From assembly GCF_900113305.1 (NCBI RefSeq), contig NZ_FOOW01000020.1, forward strand, positions 1 through 52,799: a DNA stretch of 52,799 nucleotides, read 5' to 3'. The stretch is from Prevotella sp. KH2C16. Lineage in GTDB: Bacteria > Bacteroidota > Bacteroidia > Bacteroidales > Bacteroidaceae. The notes under the pieces were generated by a model that worked only from the letters and a program-made list of their open reading frames with translations, was not told the DNA's origin and ran no database searches. The first letter of the stretch is position 1. Each line of letters begins with the position of its first letter. The translations under genes and the position numbers were made by a program. Positions 14,176 to 21,560 of the stretch are shown in pieces.

Positions 14176-14557
14176 TGACTATGATTATCCATTAGGTGCA
14201 GATAATTCTTCAGCACCTTGGAACGAAGTAGATAACCCGGAAATCGAGCGTGATTGTGAGGTAACAGAAACAATCGCAAGGAAAGTTACTCTCTCTACTA
14301 CTGACTATGTAGCAGAGGAAGATTGGGATGATGATTTTGGAAAGTGTGTTTCTGCTGATACTTCTGATACTGATTGGGCTAAAGAGTATTCTAATCAGGA
14401 ATACACAGCATTGGAACTTATTGCGAAGTTGAAAACCTATGTAGAGGAGGATATTAAGAATACATCACTTAACACCAGCAAAGGTAGAGAGCTGCAAAGG
14501 TTGCTGTCTGCTTGCGATGGTTGGGAACAGGTTGAATTAGAAGTTGAGGAAGTTTAA
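14168..14557 (+). CDS. Acidic hypothetical protein
   Basis: 129 residues, strongly acidic, with a Asp/Trp-rich disordered N-terminal half (AEEDWDDDFGKCVSADTSDTDW) and a helical C-terminal half (ALELIAKLKTYVEEDI). The start at ATG 14168 is set by AAGGAGA 10 nt upstream. The family is not recognised. Acidic small early proteins of phages often mimic DNA or bind host enzymes, but nothing specific supports that here. Confidence 0.55.
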   Translation: MYNDYDYPLGADNSSAPWNEVDNPEIERDCEVTETIARKVTLSTTDYVAEEDWDDDFGKCVSADTSDTDWAKEYSNQEYTALELIAKLKTYVEEDIKNTSLNTSKGRELQRLLSACDGWEQVELEVEEV

Positions 14558-14560
14558 CCT

Positions 14561-14851
14561 ATGAATATTTTTGAGAAAATCCTACTTAACTATGGCGGTT
14601 ATATCCTTATCTGTGTGCGCAATGTGTTTCAAGTGAACGAAGCATATGAGCATTGCGCAGAGATTAACAAAGTGCTACAGAAACATGGAGTATCTACTAC
14701 AATGTCGATGGAGGATTGGCAGACTGAAATGTGGCGTAAGGGTACAAGTGGAGTTCCTGCAATAAAGAACTCACCCTACTACTTCTTGGAAGCACTGCGA
14801 AGGTGTAAAGAAGATGGGCTGTTTGATGAAATAAAAAATGCTAACTATTAA
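14561..14851 (+). CDS. Hypothetical protein
   Basis: 96 residues starting 3 nt after the previous stop, so co-transcribed. The N-terminus (FEKILLNYGGYILICVRNVFQV) has a hydrophobic stretch that could be a buried strand or weak membrane segment. The rest is helical with YYFLEALRRCKEDGLFDEI. The family is not recognised. Confidence 0.5.
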   Translation: MNIFEKILLNYGGYILICVRNVFQVNEAYEHCAEINKVLQKHGVSTTMSMEDWQTEMWRKGTSGVPAIKNSPYYFLEALRRCKEDGLFDEIKNANY

Positions 14852-14925
14852 AAGTTAAATAATCTTTAACTCATTGATTTTCAGTAAGTTATATTTGGTA
14901 ATCTCGCAAAAAATGACTACCTTTA
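14851..14925 (+). promoter_or_regulatory. Accessory promoter repeat, copy 2
   Basis: Near-identical to copies at 30699 and 37568 over about 110 nt. It contains an inverted repeat GTTAAA-TAATC-TTTAAC, then TTTG at 14894-14897 and TACCTTTA at 14918-14925 (20-nt spacing), and continues as ACAATAACAATTAAAA to an AAAGAGCA-ATG start. Confidence 0.75.
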
Positions 14926-14966
14926 CATTATAAAAATAAAACAATAACAATTAAAAGAAAAGAGCA

Positions 14967-15158
14967 ATGAAAAGAGTCGGAATTTTTACTATTGGGAGTT
15001 TGTTATTATCTCCATTTGTAGTTTGTTTGATTAGTAATAGTTTGCCTTTGATAATCGGAGGTTGTGTCTATCTCGGTTTACTTCTTCGGTTTACCCCAAA
15101 GCGTTGGAAAAGGCGCTTTCTAATGGCAAGCGCAAGATATTCAAGGATTTTAGGTTAA
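14967..15158 (+). CDS. Small two-span membrane protein
   Basis: 63 residues with two hydrophobic segments (VGIFTIGSLLLSPFVVCLIS and PLIIGGCVYLGLLL) and a strongly basic C-terminus (RFTPKRWKRRFLMASARYSR) expected to stay in the cytoplasm. It follows promoter copy 2 with the AAAAGAGCA-ATG start. The family is not recognised; possible roles include superinfection exclusion or holin-like membrane activity. Confidence 0.55.
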   Translation: MKRVGIFTIGSLLLSPFVVCLISNSLPLIIGGCVYLGLLLRFTPKRWKRRFLMASARYSRILG

Positions 15159-15174
15159 ATAAAGATTAAGAGCA

Positions 15175-15441
15175 ATGAAACAGACAAAAGAAATGAAGTC
15201 ACTTCAAAAGAAGTACAATAAGATGGCTTACCAGTACGACCCTTGGAAGCAGCAGATAGTCGTTGAGACCATCAACGGTGAATATGTAATCGAGTTGCTG
15301 ACATCAGACAGAGAGTTCCATCTTATCAAGGTCGAGCAGCATGACTGCCAGGACATCATCGGACTGGACGCAATCAATGAGAAAGTTTCTTCAATGATTG
15401 CAAGTGGAGAGGTTAAGAACTTATATATTGATTCACTCTAA
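15175..15441 (+). CDS. Hypothetical protein
   Basis: 88 residues, basic N-terminus (MKSLQKKYNKMAYQYDPW) followed by beta-rich sequence (IVVETINGEYVIELLTS) and a C-terminal helix. It starts in the TTAAGAGCA-ATG context 16 nt after the membrane protein. I do not recognise it. Its DNA, like that of the next few genes, is somewhat richer in G+C than the replication block. Confidence 0.5.
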   Translation: MKQTKEMKSLQKKYNKMAYQYDPWKQQIVVETINGEYVIELLTSDREFHLIKVEQHDCQDIIGLDAINEKVSSMIASGEVKNLYIDSL

Positions 15442-15453
15442 AACGGAAAAGTC

Positions 15454-15777
15454 ATGGAGCACGATATGATATTGGTCAAGGAACTGTACGACTTCATCTG
15501 CAAGTCTGAGGGCATCAAGAAAGCAAGTCTGTATTTCAAGCGTGTAGGCAAAGGCGGTGCTTGCTGTTCCTACTCTGGAAAGAAAGTCTATTCCATCCAG
15601 ATAGATTTGTCGAGAATCTGTATAGGTGCTGCCTATGCTCTCTGCCATGAGGTCGCCCACCAGATACTGATTACGAGTGATGGCAACGCTACTCACAACA
15701 AGGCTTTCAAAAAAGAAGAGCAAAGACTGGTGAAAGCGTATGCAAATTGTTCAATCGCACGAAAGTTAATCTTTTGA
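15454..15777 (+). CDS. SprT-like HExxH zinc-binding protein
   Basis: 107 residues. ALCHEVAHQILI carries HEVAH (residues ~66-70), and HNKAFKKEEQRL about ten residues later supplies the third histidine: the HExxH...H-x-x-x-F layout of SprT/WSS1-like proteases. The upstream GGACCSYSGKKVYSIQID strand packs as in that fold. SprT-like enzymes cut DNA-bound proteins; in a phage the target could be a host DNA-bound protein. Activity is not proven. Confidence 0.6.
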   Translation: MEHDMILVKELYDFICKSEGIKKASLYFKRVGKGGACCSYSGKKVYSIQIDLSRICIGAAYALCHEVAHQILITSDGNATHNKAFKKEEQRLVKAYANCSIARKLIF

Positions 15778-15781
15778 GAGC

Positions 15782-16039
15782 ATGAGAATGACTGTTCAAA
15801 TAGGCCATGTTTCTCTGGATGAGGAAAAGTTGAATGACTGTCTGGAATCCCAGAAACGATACATCGTGACGAAGTACAAGGTGTATGAGATTCGGAGCGT
15901 GAACTATAAGCCAGAGTATCTTCCATATTACGGAAGTCTCGTATATTCGAGCCAGACACCCATCATCAAAAGAGGGTATGAGGCTCACACAGCAAAAGAA
16001 GTGAATGAGTTAATCGGATATGAATTATTAGCACATTAA
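15782..16039 (+). CDS. Hypothetical protein
   Basis: 85 residues, mixed alpha/beta (VQIGHVSLDEEKLNDCLES, YKVYEIRSVNYKPEYLPYYG), 4 nt after the SprT-like gene in a GAGAGCATGAGA-ATG context. No family is recognised. The Tyr-rich middle suggests a small folded domain. Confidence 0.45.
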   Translation: MRMTVQIGHVSLDEEKLNDCLESQKRYIVTKYKVYEIRSVNYKPEYLPYYGSLVYSSQTPIIKRGYEAHTAKEVNELIGYELLAH

Positions 16040-16052
16040 AAACAAAAGAGCA

Positions 16053-16574
16053 ATGGAAACGACAAAAGAAACGGTTGTAAAGACCAAAACAAAGATGTGG
16101 AAAGGCAAAGCCTACACCATCGAAATGACAGAGACCCAGTTAGCAGATTTGCGCCACCAAGCCGATGTCTGCAAGTTGAATGGTTATGATTTTGGCTACT
16201 TTCTGAATGAGTGGCTGCCATCATGGATGAGAGATGATTGGCCGGAAGTTGCAGCAGAAGTGTTTGCTGAATCCAACCCAGAGTTGAAAGTGGGTCTGGG
16301 AGCCACCATGAACCTCTGGAGTGACCGCAGAGCCATGACCATTGTCGAGGTAGTGACACCCAGAAAGATAGTTGTGCAGGAAAACGAAACGAAGTGTATT
16401 GACTACTACGCAGGTAATTATGAAGTCCTCGATACTATTGCAGAGTATATGGGCAAGCATACGTTTACTTTACGTAAGAATGGCAGATGGGTTGAAGAGG
16501 GCCAACCAAAGAAGTTTGGCAGCGTTACTCTGACCGTAGGATTTCGCAGACATTATATTGACCCATCATTTTAG
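16053..16574 (+). CDS. Hypothetical protein, Bacteroidota mobile-element type
   Basis: 173 residues. The N-terminal half includes a helix with LADLRHQADVCKLNGYDFGYF. The C-terminal half is beta-rich with LWSDRRAMTIVEVVTPRK, FTLRKNGRWVEEGQPKKFG and TVGFRRHYIDPSF. The latter pattern feels familiar from Bacteroidota phages and conjugative elements, but I cannot name the domain. It starts in the AAAAGAGCA-ATG context. Confidence 0.5.
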   Translation: METTKETVVKTKTKMWKGKAYTIEMTETQLADLRHQADVCKLNGYDFGYFLNEWLPSWMRDDWPEVAAEVFAESNPELKVGLGATMNLWSDRRAMTIVEVVTPRKIVVQENETKCIDYYAGNYEVLDTIAEYMGKHTFTLRKNGRWVEEGQPKKFGSVTLTVGFRRHYIDPSF

Positions 16575-16578
16575 GAGT

Positions 16579-16860
16579 ATGAAGACGTATATTGTTCATC
16601 CTGTCGTAGATAATCACATCTGGATTACTACCAAGTATAAGTCTGGCCGTAAGGAAGTAGAAAGAATCGCTTTCCAGATTGACTGTCCGGGCAAGTGGTT
16701 TGATGAAGAGTATAATTGTCATGTTGATGGTTGTGACTATCCGTTTGCGACTGTTGATGAGGCTCTGGAACATGGGGCAAAAGTGCTTCAATTCAATGGA
16801 GAGCCGTATAAGTTTGTTCACACCGATAAAGAGTATAATATCTATGAAGTTCAAGTGTAA
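16579..16860 (+). CDS. Hypothetical protein
   Basis: 93 residues. I chose ATG 16579 (MKTYIVHPVV) with AGGAG 4 nt upstream rather than the ATG 21 nt earlier. It starts with beta strands (HIWITTKYKSGRKEVERIAFQI), followed by CPGKWFDEEYNCHVDGCDYPF, whose three cysteines might bind a metal. It overlaps the next gene by 17 nt. Unknown function. Confidence 0.45.
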   Translation: MKTYIVHPVVDNHIWITTKYKSGRKEVERIAFQIDCPGKWFDEEYNCHVDGCDYPFATVDEALEHGAKVLQFNGEPYKFVHTDKEYNIYEVQV

Positions 16861-17020
16861 GATTTTAGAGACCCACACCGCAGAAATAGTTGTGGAAGCG
16901 TCCAATAAGGATGAGGCGTTTGAAAAGGCGCAGTCACTCTGGGAGCAGTCAGAGGTAAAGTATGATGATAACAATGTTGAACATGAAATCTATGTTACAG
17001 GTCACATCATCAGAAACTAA
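16844..17020 (+). CDS. DpnD/PcfM-like small protein
   Basis: 58 residues: FKCKILETHTAEIVVEASNKDEAFEKAQSLW fits the DpnD/PcfM-like pattern (I-x-E-T then V-x-V-x-A-x-x-x-x-E-A). A second, clearer member lies at 19459. These small proteins occur on conjugative plasmids and in restriction-modification and phage regions; the function is unknown. It overlaps both neighbours, in different frames. Confidence 0.5.
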   Translation: MKFKCKILETHTAEIVVEASNKDEAFEKAQSLWEQSEVKYDDNNVEHEIYVTGHIIRN

Positions 17021-17240
17021 AACAAAGAGAGCCGTGGAGTTGCTGAAAGATGGTCAGACTAAAAAGGCACTGGCTATCTTTCGCACCTTTCGCCTGGGTT
17101 TAACACAGGGTGAGCGCAGAACCATCCAGATTGCGAGTGAGGTAGTCAGCGGTCATGCACATTTCTATCAGAGCATCGGCATTGATACTGATTTGGAACT
17201 GGAGAAAGCATTGGTTATCTTGCGTTCAAAATACCTGTAA
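16983..17240 (+). CDS. Small TPR-like helical protein, paralogue of the gene at 31616
   Basis: 85 residues ending in KRAVELLKDGQTKKALAIF then RTFRLGLTQGERRTIQIASE, a helical hairpin with the A-L-x-I-x-x-T-F-R-L-G core. The gene at 31616 has the same core (KALAIIKTFRLGFTKEEKR) and the same ending pattern, so the phage carries two copies. ATGs at 16983 and 16992 are both possible. The role is unknown; the A-L-A-I repeat style suggests protein binding. Confidence 0.5.
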   Translation: MKSMLQVTSSETKTKRAVELLKDGQTKKALAIFRTFRLGLTQGERRTIQIASEVVSGHAHFYQSIGIDTDLELEKALVILRSKYL

Positions 17241-17289
17241 ATCCAAGAGTTAAAAAGAGTTGGTCGGTTGAAAATAAAGGTTTTTGCGT

Positions 17290-17320
17290 TTTGATATTTC
17301 AGAAAAATACGCTATCTTTG
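17290..17320 (+). promoter_or_regulatory. Bacteroidota-type promoter
   Basis: TTTG at 17290-17293 and a consensus TATCTTTG at 17313-17320, spaced 19 nt. It leads to the AATAAGAGCA-ATG start at 17347. Confidence 0.75.
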
Positions 17321-17346
17321 TAGTACAATAATAAAGAATAAGAGCA

Positions 17347-17577
17347 ATGAAATCAATCAAATGTAACAACTCCAACAGCAAAGCTGTGACTTTCTTCCCA
17401 AACGGTGGAAGAGCCGACCAGATAATGGTTTTCGCCACACAGGATGGCGAGTATTGGTTTTCAATCGGGAAGTTCTACAAGAGTGAGAAATCCGCAAAGA
17501 GAGCCGCAGTCAAGACGATGCTCAAATATGGGTACACCTTTGATGCACAGGAAATGGAAAGTTTAACAATCGTATAA
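17347..17577 (+). CDS. Hypothetical protein
   Basis: 76 residues, beta-rich at the start (IMVFATQDGEYWFSIGKFY) and then a basic helix (KSEKSAKRAAVKTMLKYGYTF). It is the first gene after a consensus promoter and starts in the AAGAGCA-ATG context. The basic helix and aromatic strand could suit nucleic-acid binding, but no family is recognised. Confidence 0.5.
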   Translation: MKSIKCNNSNSKAVTFFPNGGRADQIMVFATQDGEYWFSIGKFYKSEKSAKRAAVKTMLKYGYTFDAQEMESLTIV

Positions 17578-17589
17578 AATCAAAGAGCA

Positions 17590-17943
17590 ATGAAATTACT
17601 GACAAAAGAAATCGTGAATCGGCTGAAAAACTATCCTCTCTACTCACAGGATGGTAAGAAAAAAGAAGCCGTTGCAGTAGCAAAGTTCTTCTTGCCGTTA
17701 GGCACATGGATGTGGTTTGTCATGGAGGCCAATTTGGATGAAAACATCGCCTATGGAATCACTGTTAATGGAGATGGAGAGTGTGAGTATGGGTATTTCT
17801 CACTGATAGCACTTCAAGAATTAAGAGCAACACGCTTCCGGCTTCCTGTTGAGCGTGACATTGCTTTCAAACCTACAAAACTGGCAGACCTTGATAATGA
17901 GTTCGTCCAGAAGTTTCTAACCAGAATGTATGAGGAGGCATGA
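17590..17943 (+). CDS. DUF2958 family protein
   Basis: 117 residues matching DUF2958 throughout: KLLTKEIVNRLKNYPLYSQD, VAKFFLPLGTWMWFVMEA, a G-E-x-E-Y-GYFSL strand and LPVERDIAFKPTKLADL. The family is common in plasmids, conjugative elements and phages and has no established activity. It is co-directional with several other mobile-element families (DUF3560, MutS domain I, PcfK/PcfJ), suggesting that this stretch was assembled from or shared with conjugative elements. Confidence 0.8.
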   Translation: MKLLTKEIVNRLKNYPLYSQDGKKKEAVAVAKFFLPLGTWMWFVMEANLDENIAYGITVNGDGECEYGYFSLIALQELRATRFRLPVERDIAFKPTKLADLDNEFVQKFLTRMYEEA

Positions 17944-17945
17944 GC

Positions 17946-18083
17946 ATGAAAGAGTGTTGTGAAAATTGCAAGTTCTGGAAGTGTATGGGCTACCACTACT
18001 ATGAATGTACCAATGAAGAGAGTGAGCGCAACGGCCAGTCTATGAGCCGATGTGAAACATGTAACAAATTTGTGGAGGAATGA
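17946..18083 (+). CDS. 45-residue cysteine-rich zinc-binding-like protein
   Basis: [22 protein letters not shown] ... SRCETCNKF contains two C-x-x-C-type knuckles far enough apart to bind one or two zinc ions. The start lies 2 nt after the DUF2958 stop, and the stop overlaps the next start (ATGA). Function unknown; small zinc knuckles like this are common in phage accessory regions. Confidence 0.5.
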   Translation: MKECCENCKFWKCMGYHYYECTNEESERNGQSMSRCETCNKFVEE

Positions 18084-18460
18084 AGATGGGAAACAGTCAA
18101 GAATTGTCACCTATTATGAAGCAATGGCACGATATTAAGAGCAAGCATCCAGACGCAGTATTGCTTTTCCGTTGCGGTGACTTTTACGAATCCTACAATA
18201 TGGATGCCAAAGAGTGTGCAAGTATTCTGGAAATTACGCTGACATGGCGTACTAATGTTTTTCCCCACAACCATGAAACCTACGATGGAGCAATGGCAGG
18301 GTTCCCACATCATGCGTTAGACACCTATCTGCCAAAGTTGATTCGTGCAGGTAAGAGAATCGCTATATGTGACCAACTGGAAGACCTCAGACTGACAAAG
18401 AAGTTAGTCAAGAGAGGTATAACCGAATTAGTAACACCAAATAAAAACAAAGAGCAATGA
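18080..18460 (+). CDS. Stand-alone MutS N-terminal (mismatch-recognition) domain
   Basis: 126 residues: [35 protein letters not shown] is the MutS domain I signature, where the F-x-E of the mismatch-binding strand (here DFYES) sits. [32 protein letters not shown] follows. No ATPase or clamp domains are attached. Such single domains occur on Bacteroidota mobile elements. It may bind distorted DNA or interfere with host mismatch repair, which is inference. Start ATG 18080 or 18086. Confidence 0.8.
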   Translation: MKMGNSQELSPIMKQWHDIKSKHPDAVLLFRCGDFYESYNMDAKECASILEITLTWRTNVFPHNHETYDGAMAGFPHHALDTYLPKLIRAGKRIAICDQLEDLRLTKKLVKRGITELVTPNKNKEQ

Positions 18461-19098
18461 ACACGTATTCAAAGTATTGTCCTAATGTCTTCGTGGCAAA
18501 ATGCGAAGAGAGGCATGAGAAAGGCGAAACGATTTTAGTAACTACAAAGTACAGTAAGGAGAATGAGCACATCGTGCATAATCTGGTAATGGAGTGTGGC
18601 GGTTTCTTCTACTACTCCATCACCAGAGCTGATGGTTTCAACTGCCAGGAACGTGCGAAACGGAAAGCCGAAAAGTACGAGCAAGCAGCCATCAATGCAG
18701 ATAGGCGCAGCAAAGAGTTTTTCCAGAAGTCAGAGAAACACGCTGATTTTCTCTCTCTGGGAGAGCCTATCAAAGTAGGGCATCATTCAGAGCGCAGACA
18801 TCGAAAGATGATTGAAGACGCATGGAACAACACAGGAAAGATGGTCGCTGAAATGGATAAGGCAGAAGCCTACCGTGACAAGGCAGAGGCGTGGGAGCGA
18901 CATTCCGAGGACATCAACCTGTCAATGCCAGAGAGCATCGAGTATTACCGTGCCCGACTGGAAAAGGCTACAGCCTACCATCAAGCAATGAAAGAGGGAA
19001 AGATTGAACGCAGTCATTCCTACTCTCTGACTTATGCAAAGAAAGCGGTCAATGAAGCCCAGAAAAATTACGATATTGCAGTCAAGTTGTGGGGCTAA
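18457..19098 (+). CDS. DUF3560 family protein
   Basis: 213 residues with the DUF3560 core: a helical A-x-R-R segment ([22 protein letters not shown]), then [22 protein letters not shown] and a K-x-V-x-E-x-x-K-A helix. The family occurs in plasmid and phage genes next to antirestriction-like proteins; its role is unknown. The N-terminal 60 residues are beta-rich and more variable. It overlaps the MutS-domain gene by 4 nt (ATGA). Confidence 0.75.
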   Translation: MNTYSKYCPNVFVAKCEERHEKGETILVTTKYSKENEHIVHNLVMECGGFFYYSITRADGFNCQERAKRKAEKYEQAAINADRRSKEFFQKSEKHADFLSLGEPIKVGHHSERRHRKMIEDAWNNTGKMVAEMDKAEAYRDKAEAWERHSEDINLSMPESIEYYRARLEKATAYHQAMKEGKIERSHSYSLTYAKKAVNEAQKNYDIAVKLWG

Positions 19099-19107
19099 AG
19101 ATTTAGG

Positions 19108-19197
19108 ATGAATCCGTTGGCGGTACACACCTGTTTCAAGGTACAGGGCATCCACAAGCGCAAAGAGAGAGTTATCCGCATTTCCACCTACCCTTGA
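19108..19197 (+). CDS. Possible 29-residue small protein
   Basis: ATG 19108 encodes MNPLAVHTCFKVQGIHKRK then a basic/hydrophobic end, starting 9 nt after the DUF3560 stop with AGGATG directly at the start. It is too short to judge; it may be a real micro-protein or part of the untranslated stretch that follows. Confidence 0.3.
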   Translation: MNPLAVHTCFKVQGIHKRKERVIRISTYP

Positions 19198-19437
19198 AGT
19201 TGCACTCTCGAAACGTAAGATACAGACAAAAACAGGAACTTGAAGCGAGCAGGGAGATTAGAACTGCCAGAATGTTCTACCAATGACCGATGAGGTGATT
19301 CGGCACTGGAGCACACCAGTAATCAAAGCCGTTAGCCACTATGACGTTACAGGGGAGTGCAAGCAACCGCAGAGAGTGTAACATTGGGTGATAAAGGAAA
19401 GCACATCTTATAAAGGGAGGGCGAACACCCTAAGCGC
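19198..19437 (+). ncRNA. Candidate structured non-coding RNA
   Basis: This 240-nt stretch has no convincing reading frame in a genome that is otherwise packed with overlapping genes. It is richer in G+C than its neighbours and has several local helices, for example ACTGG/CCAGT around 19305-19320, CCGA/TCGG just before it, and AGGG/CCCT at about 19420-19434. It ends just before the DpnD/PcfM-like gene. It may be a phage small RNA, a 5' leader, or the remains of a dead gene. No folding or covariation test was possible. Confidence 0.35.
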
Positions 19438-19458
19438 ATGAACATCAATAAAAGAGCA

Positions 19459-19623
19459 ATGAAAGAGTTTGAAGCAATCATTACCGAGACCTTACAGAAA
19501 AAGGTTAAGGTCAAAGCGTCTAATGAAACAGACGCTAAAATAAAAGCGTTTAATATGTACGATAACGAGGAAATCGTTTTGGGTTCAAATGATTTTTGGG
19601 ACTATTCAATCGAAGTTGTATGA
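19459..19623 (+). CDS. DpnD/PcfM-like protein
   Basis: 54 residues with a textbook DpnD/PcfM pattern: FEAIITETLQKKVKVKASN, then a helix and EEIVLGSNDF, which matches the family's G-E-I-V-L-x-x-x-D-F ending. I start it at ATG 19459, preceded by AAAAGAGCA, although an in-frame ATG exists at 19438. It heads a run leading to PcfK and PcfJ, a set also found together on conjugative plasmids such as pCF10. Confidence 0.75.
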   Translation: MKEFEAIITETLQKKVKVKASNETDAKIKAFNMYDNEEIVLGSNDFWDYSIEVV

Positions 19624-19976
19624 AAGTAACCGTAGAACGAACAAGCAATTGGGGTTGTGAAGAAAAACCAATTGACGAAGCTGTACTTGTAAATAGAACA
19701 TTGCATTATCAGGACAGAATAAATGTGTCTTCTATGGAAGAGGCTAAGACGAAGTTTTGGTATGATGAGTTTATATCTTCAGGCACAAATCATCGGGAAG
19801 AAAGAGGATGTATAGTTAGAGATTGCGAAAGAGAAGAAGATGTATGGGAAATCGAAATAGAAAGTCTTGATGATATTCTCCGCTTGTTTGACAAATATGG
19901 TGATATTATTATTAAGAGCAGCATCTATTCAGAATACGATTTTAGCATTGAAATATACGACACATATAGAGAGTAA
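19620..19976 (+). CDS. Hypothetical protein
   Basis: 118 residues, overlapping the previous stop by 4 nt (ATGA). Beta-rich N-terminus (MKVTVERTSNWGCEEKPIDEAV) and an acidic C-terminal half (CEREEDVWEIEIESLDDILRLFDKYGDIII). Not recognised. It is held between DpnD/PcfM and PcfK genes, so may be part of that exchange cassette. Confidence 0.5.
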   Translation: MKVTVERTSNWGCEEKPIDEAVLVNRTLHYQDRINVSSMEEAKTKFWYDEFISSGTNHREERGCIVRDCEREEDVWEIEIESLDDILRLFDKYGDIIIKSSIYSEYDFSIEIYDTYRE

Positions 19977-19980
19977 TAGT

Positions 19981-20394
19981 ATGAAAGCAACAGATAATTT
20001 CAAGCGCACTATCCAAGACTATTTAGAAGTGCGTGCCAAAACAGATGAGTTATTTGCAAAGTCCTATGCCAAGCCCAACAAGAGCATAGACGAGTGTGTT
20101 ACCTACATTCTGAATGAAGTCCAAAGGAGTGGTTGTAACGGCTTTGAGGATGATGAAATTTTCGGCATGGCAGTTCACTACTATGACGAGGACAATTTAG
20201 ATGCTGGCACGAAGATTAACTGCAAAGTGGTTGTAAATCATACGGTAGAACTCACCGAGGAAGAAAAGAAAGAGCTAAAAGATAAGGCTCGTAATGATTT
20301 TTACAAAGAACAACTTTCCAAGCAACGTGAGAGTTTGAAGCCTAAGAAAAAGGTTGAAGCAAAAGTAGCAGAGCCATCACTTTTTGACCTATGA
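19981..20394 (+). CDS. PcfK-like protein
   Basis: 137 residues: NFKRTIQDYLEVRAKTDELFAKSYAKPNKSIDECVTYI, then FEDDEIFGMAVHYYDED, the PcfK-like signature, and a charged Lys-rich linker ending EPSLFDL. I start at ATG 19981. It overlaps pcfJ by 4 nt, the usual arrangement. PcfK and PcfJ are named from conjugative plasmid pCF10 but are widespread in phages; activity unknown. Confidence 0.8.
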   Translation: MKATDNFKRTIQDYLEVRAKTDELFAKSYAKPNKSIDECVTYILNEVQRSGCNGFEDDEIFGMAVHYYDEDNLDAGTKINCKVVVNHTVELTEEEKKELKDKARNDFYKEQLSKQRESLKPKKKVEAKVAEPSLFDL

Positions 20395-21557
20395 AGCCAA
20401 GAAATAAGATACAAAGGGAAGTAGTCGCTTTAAGTAGCGTACTTCCTCCTATCACAAGCAAGCAAAAGGAATGGGGTATTACTCATTCCTACACAGCAAA
20501 GGAGCGTACCTATGCAAAGATTATGTACCGATACTTTGTCCTATCTTCTCGTGTCAAGGGTTGGCAAGTATGCCGTTTCTTCCAGATACGTAAGCAAAGA
20601 CAGGTCTATGAGGTGATAGAGCCAATGCGCTTGTGGTTCAATGCTGAGGGACACATGGAAGTTGAAGCGATGAATAGATTTTGCATGAGTGGCAGAATAG
20701 ATAGTTGGATTGTTGATAGCGACCTGTCATTAAAGCAAGTCCATACTTCGTATAGGGACTATACTCTGATGTTGCCTATATCTGCATCAAAGGTTACATC
20801 TACTCTCCTCATCTTGAAGCGCAATGGCTTAAAAAGAAGTTTCCATAATATACAGCCACGTGATGTGATAGAGGGATTATTAAAGAACAATATGTTTGAA
20901 ACGCTTTGGAAATGTAAGCAATATTCCCTACTCCACGCTTTGGCCTATGATTGGAACGTCGGCTACAACGATACCGAGAAGATGGCTGCAGTTAAAGTTG
21001 CACTTCGTCACGGTTACAAGATTACTGACGGTAGAATGTGGCTTGATATGATAGCCTTACTTAAACGAGCGCATAAAGATATACGAAATCCAAAGTTTGT
21101 TTGTCCTATTGACTTGCAAAAGACCCACGATGAAGCATTGGAACTATACCACAAGCATGAGGAAAAGCAGAGAAAGATAGCTGAGCGAAAGAAGTTGCTC
21201 GAAGATAAAAAAGTAGCCAAGAAGTATGAGGTTGCTCGCAAGTGCTTTATGGGCATGGTGCTATCAGACGGTAAAGTTATTATCAAAGTCTTACCAACGG
21301 TCAAAGCTGTTATGCAAGAGGGTGAAGCGATGCACCACTGCGTGTTTGCTGCCGAATATTACAAGCGATTGGATAGCCTACTTTTAACTGCAAAGGTTAA
21401 TGGTGAGCGTGCTGAAACCATCGAGGTGGATTTGAAACGCTACCAACTGGTACAATCTCGTGGGGTATGTAATCAAAACTCCAAGTATCACGATGAGATA
21501 GTGAACTTGGTAAATGAGAATATGAGTGTAATTAGAAAATTTAACAAAGTAGTATAA
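20391..21557 (+). CDS. PcfJ-like protein
   Basis: 388 residues. An early RVKGWQVCRFFQIRKQRQVYEV strand pair and the C-terminal signature GEAMHHCVFAAEYYKRLDSL ... GERAETIEVDLKRYQLVQSRG, with NQNSKYHDEIVNLVN, match PcfJ. The H-H-C near the C-terminus and the conserved Glu/Gln residues hint at an enzyme, but no activity is established. A charged coiled-coil-like stretch lies near residues 245-280 (HEEKQRKIAERKKLLEDKK). Confidence 0.8.
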   Translation: MKPRNKIQREVVALSSVLPPITSKQKEWGITHSYTAKERTYAKIMYRYFVLSSRVKGWQVCRFFQIRKQRQVYEVIEPMRLWFNAEGHMEVEAMNRFCMSGRIDSWIVDSDLSLKQVHTSYRDYTLMLPISASKVTSTLLILKRNGLKRSFHNIQPRDVIEGLLKNNMFETLWKCKQYSLLHALAYDWNVGYNDTEKMAAVKVALRHGYKITDGRMWLDMIALLKRAHKDIRNPKFVCPIDLQKTHDEALELYHKHEEKQRKIAERKKLLEDKKVAKKYEVARKCFMGMVLSDGKVIIKVLPTVKAVMQEGEAMHHCVFAAEYYKRLDSLLLTAKVNGERAETIEVDLKRYQLVQSRGVCNQNSKYHDEIVNLVNENMSVIRKFNKVV

Positions 21558-21560
21558 TCA

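Noticed and set aside
15454..15777. Toxin-antitoxin metalloprotease pair with the gene at 8989
   Set aside because: Both have HExxH motifs, but they lie in different operons and have no similarity beyond that motif.
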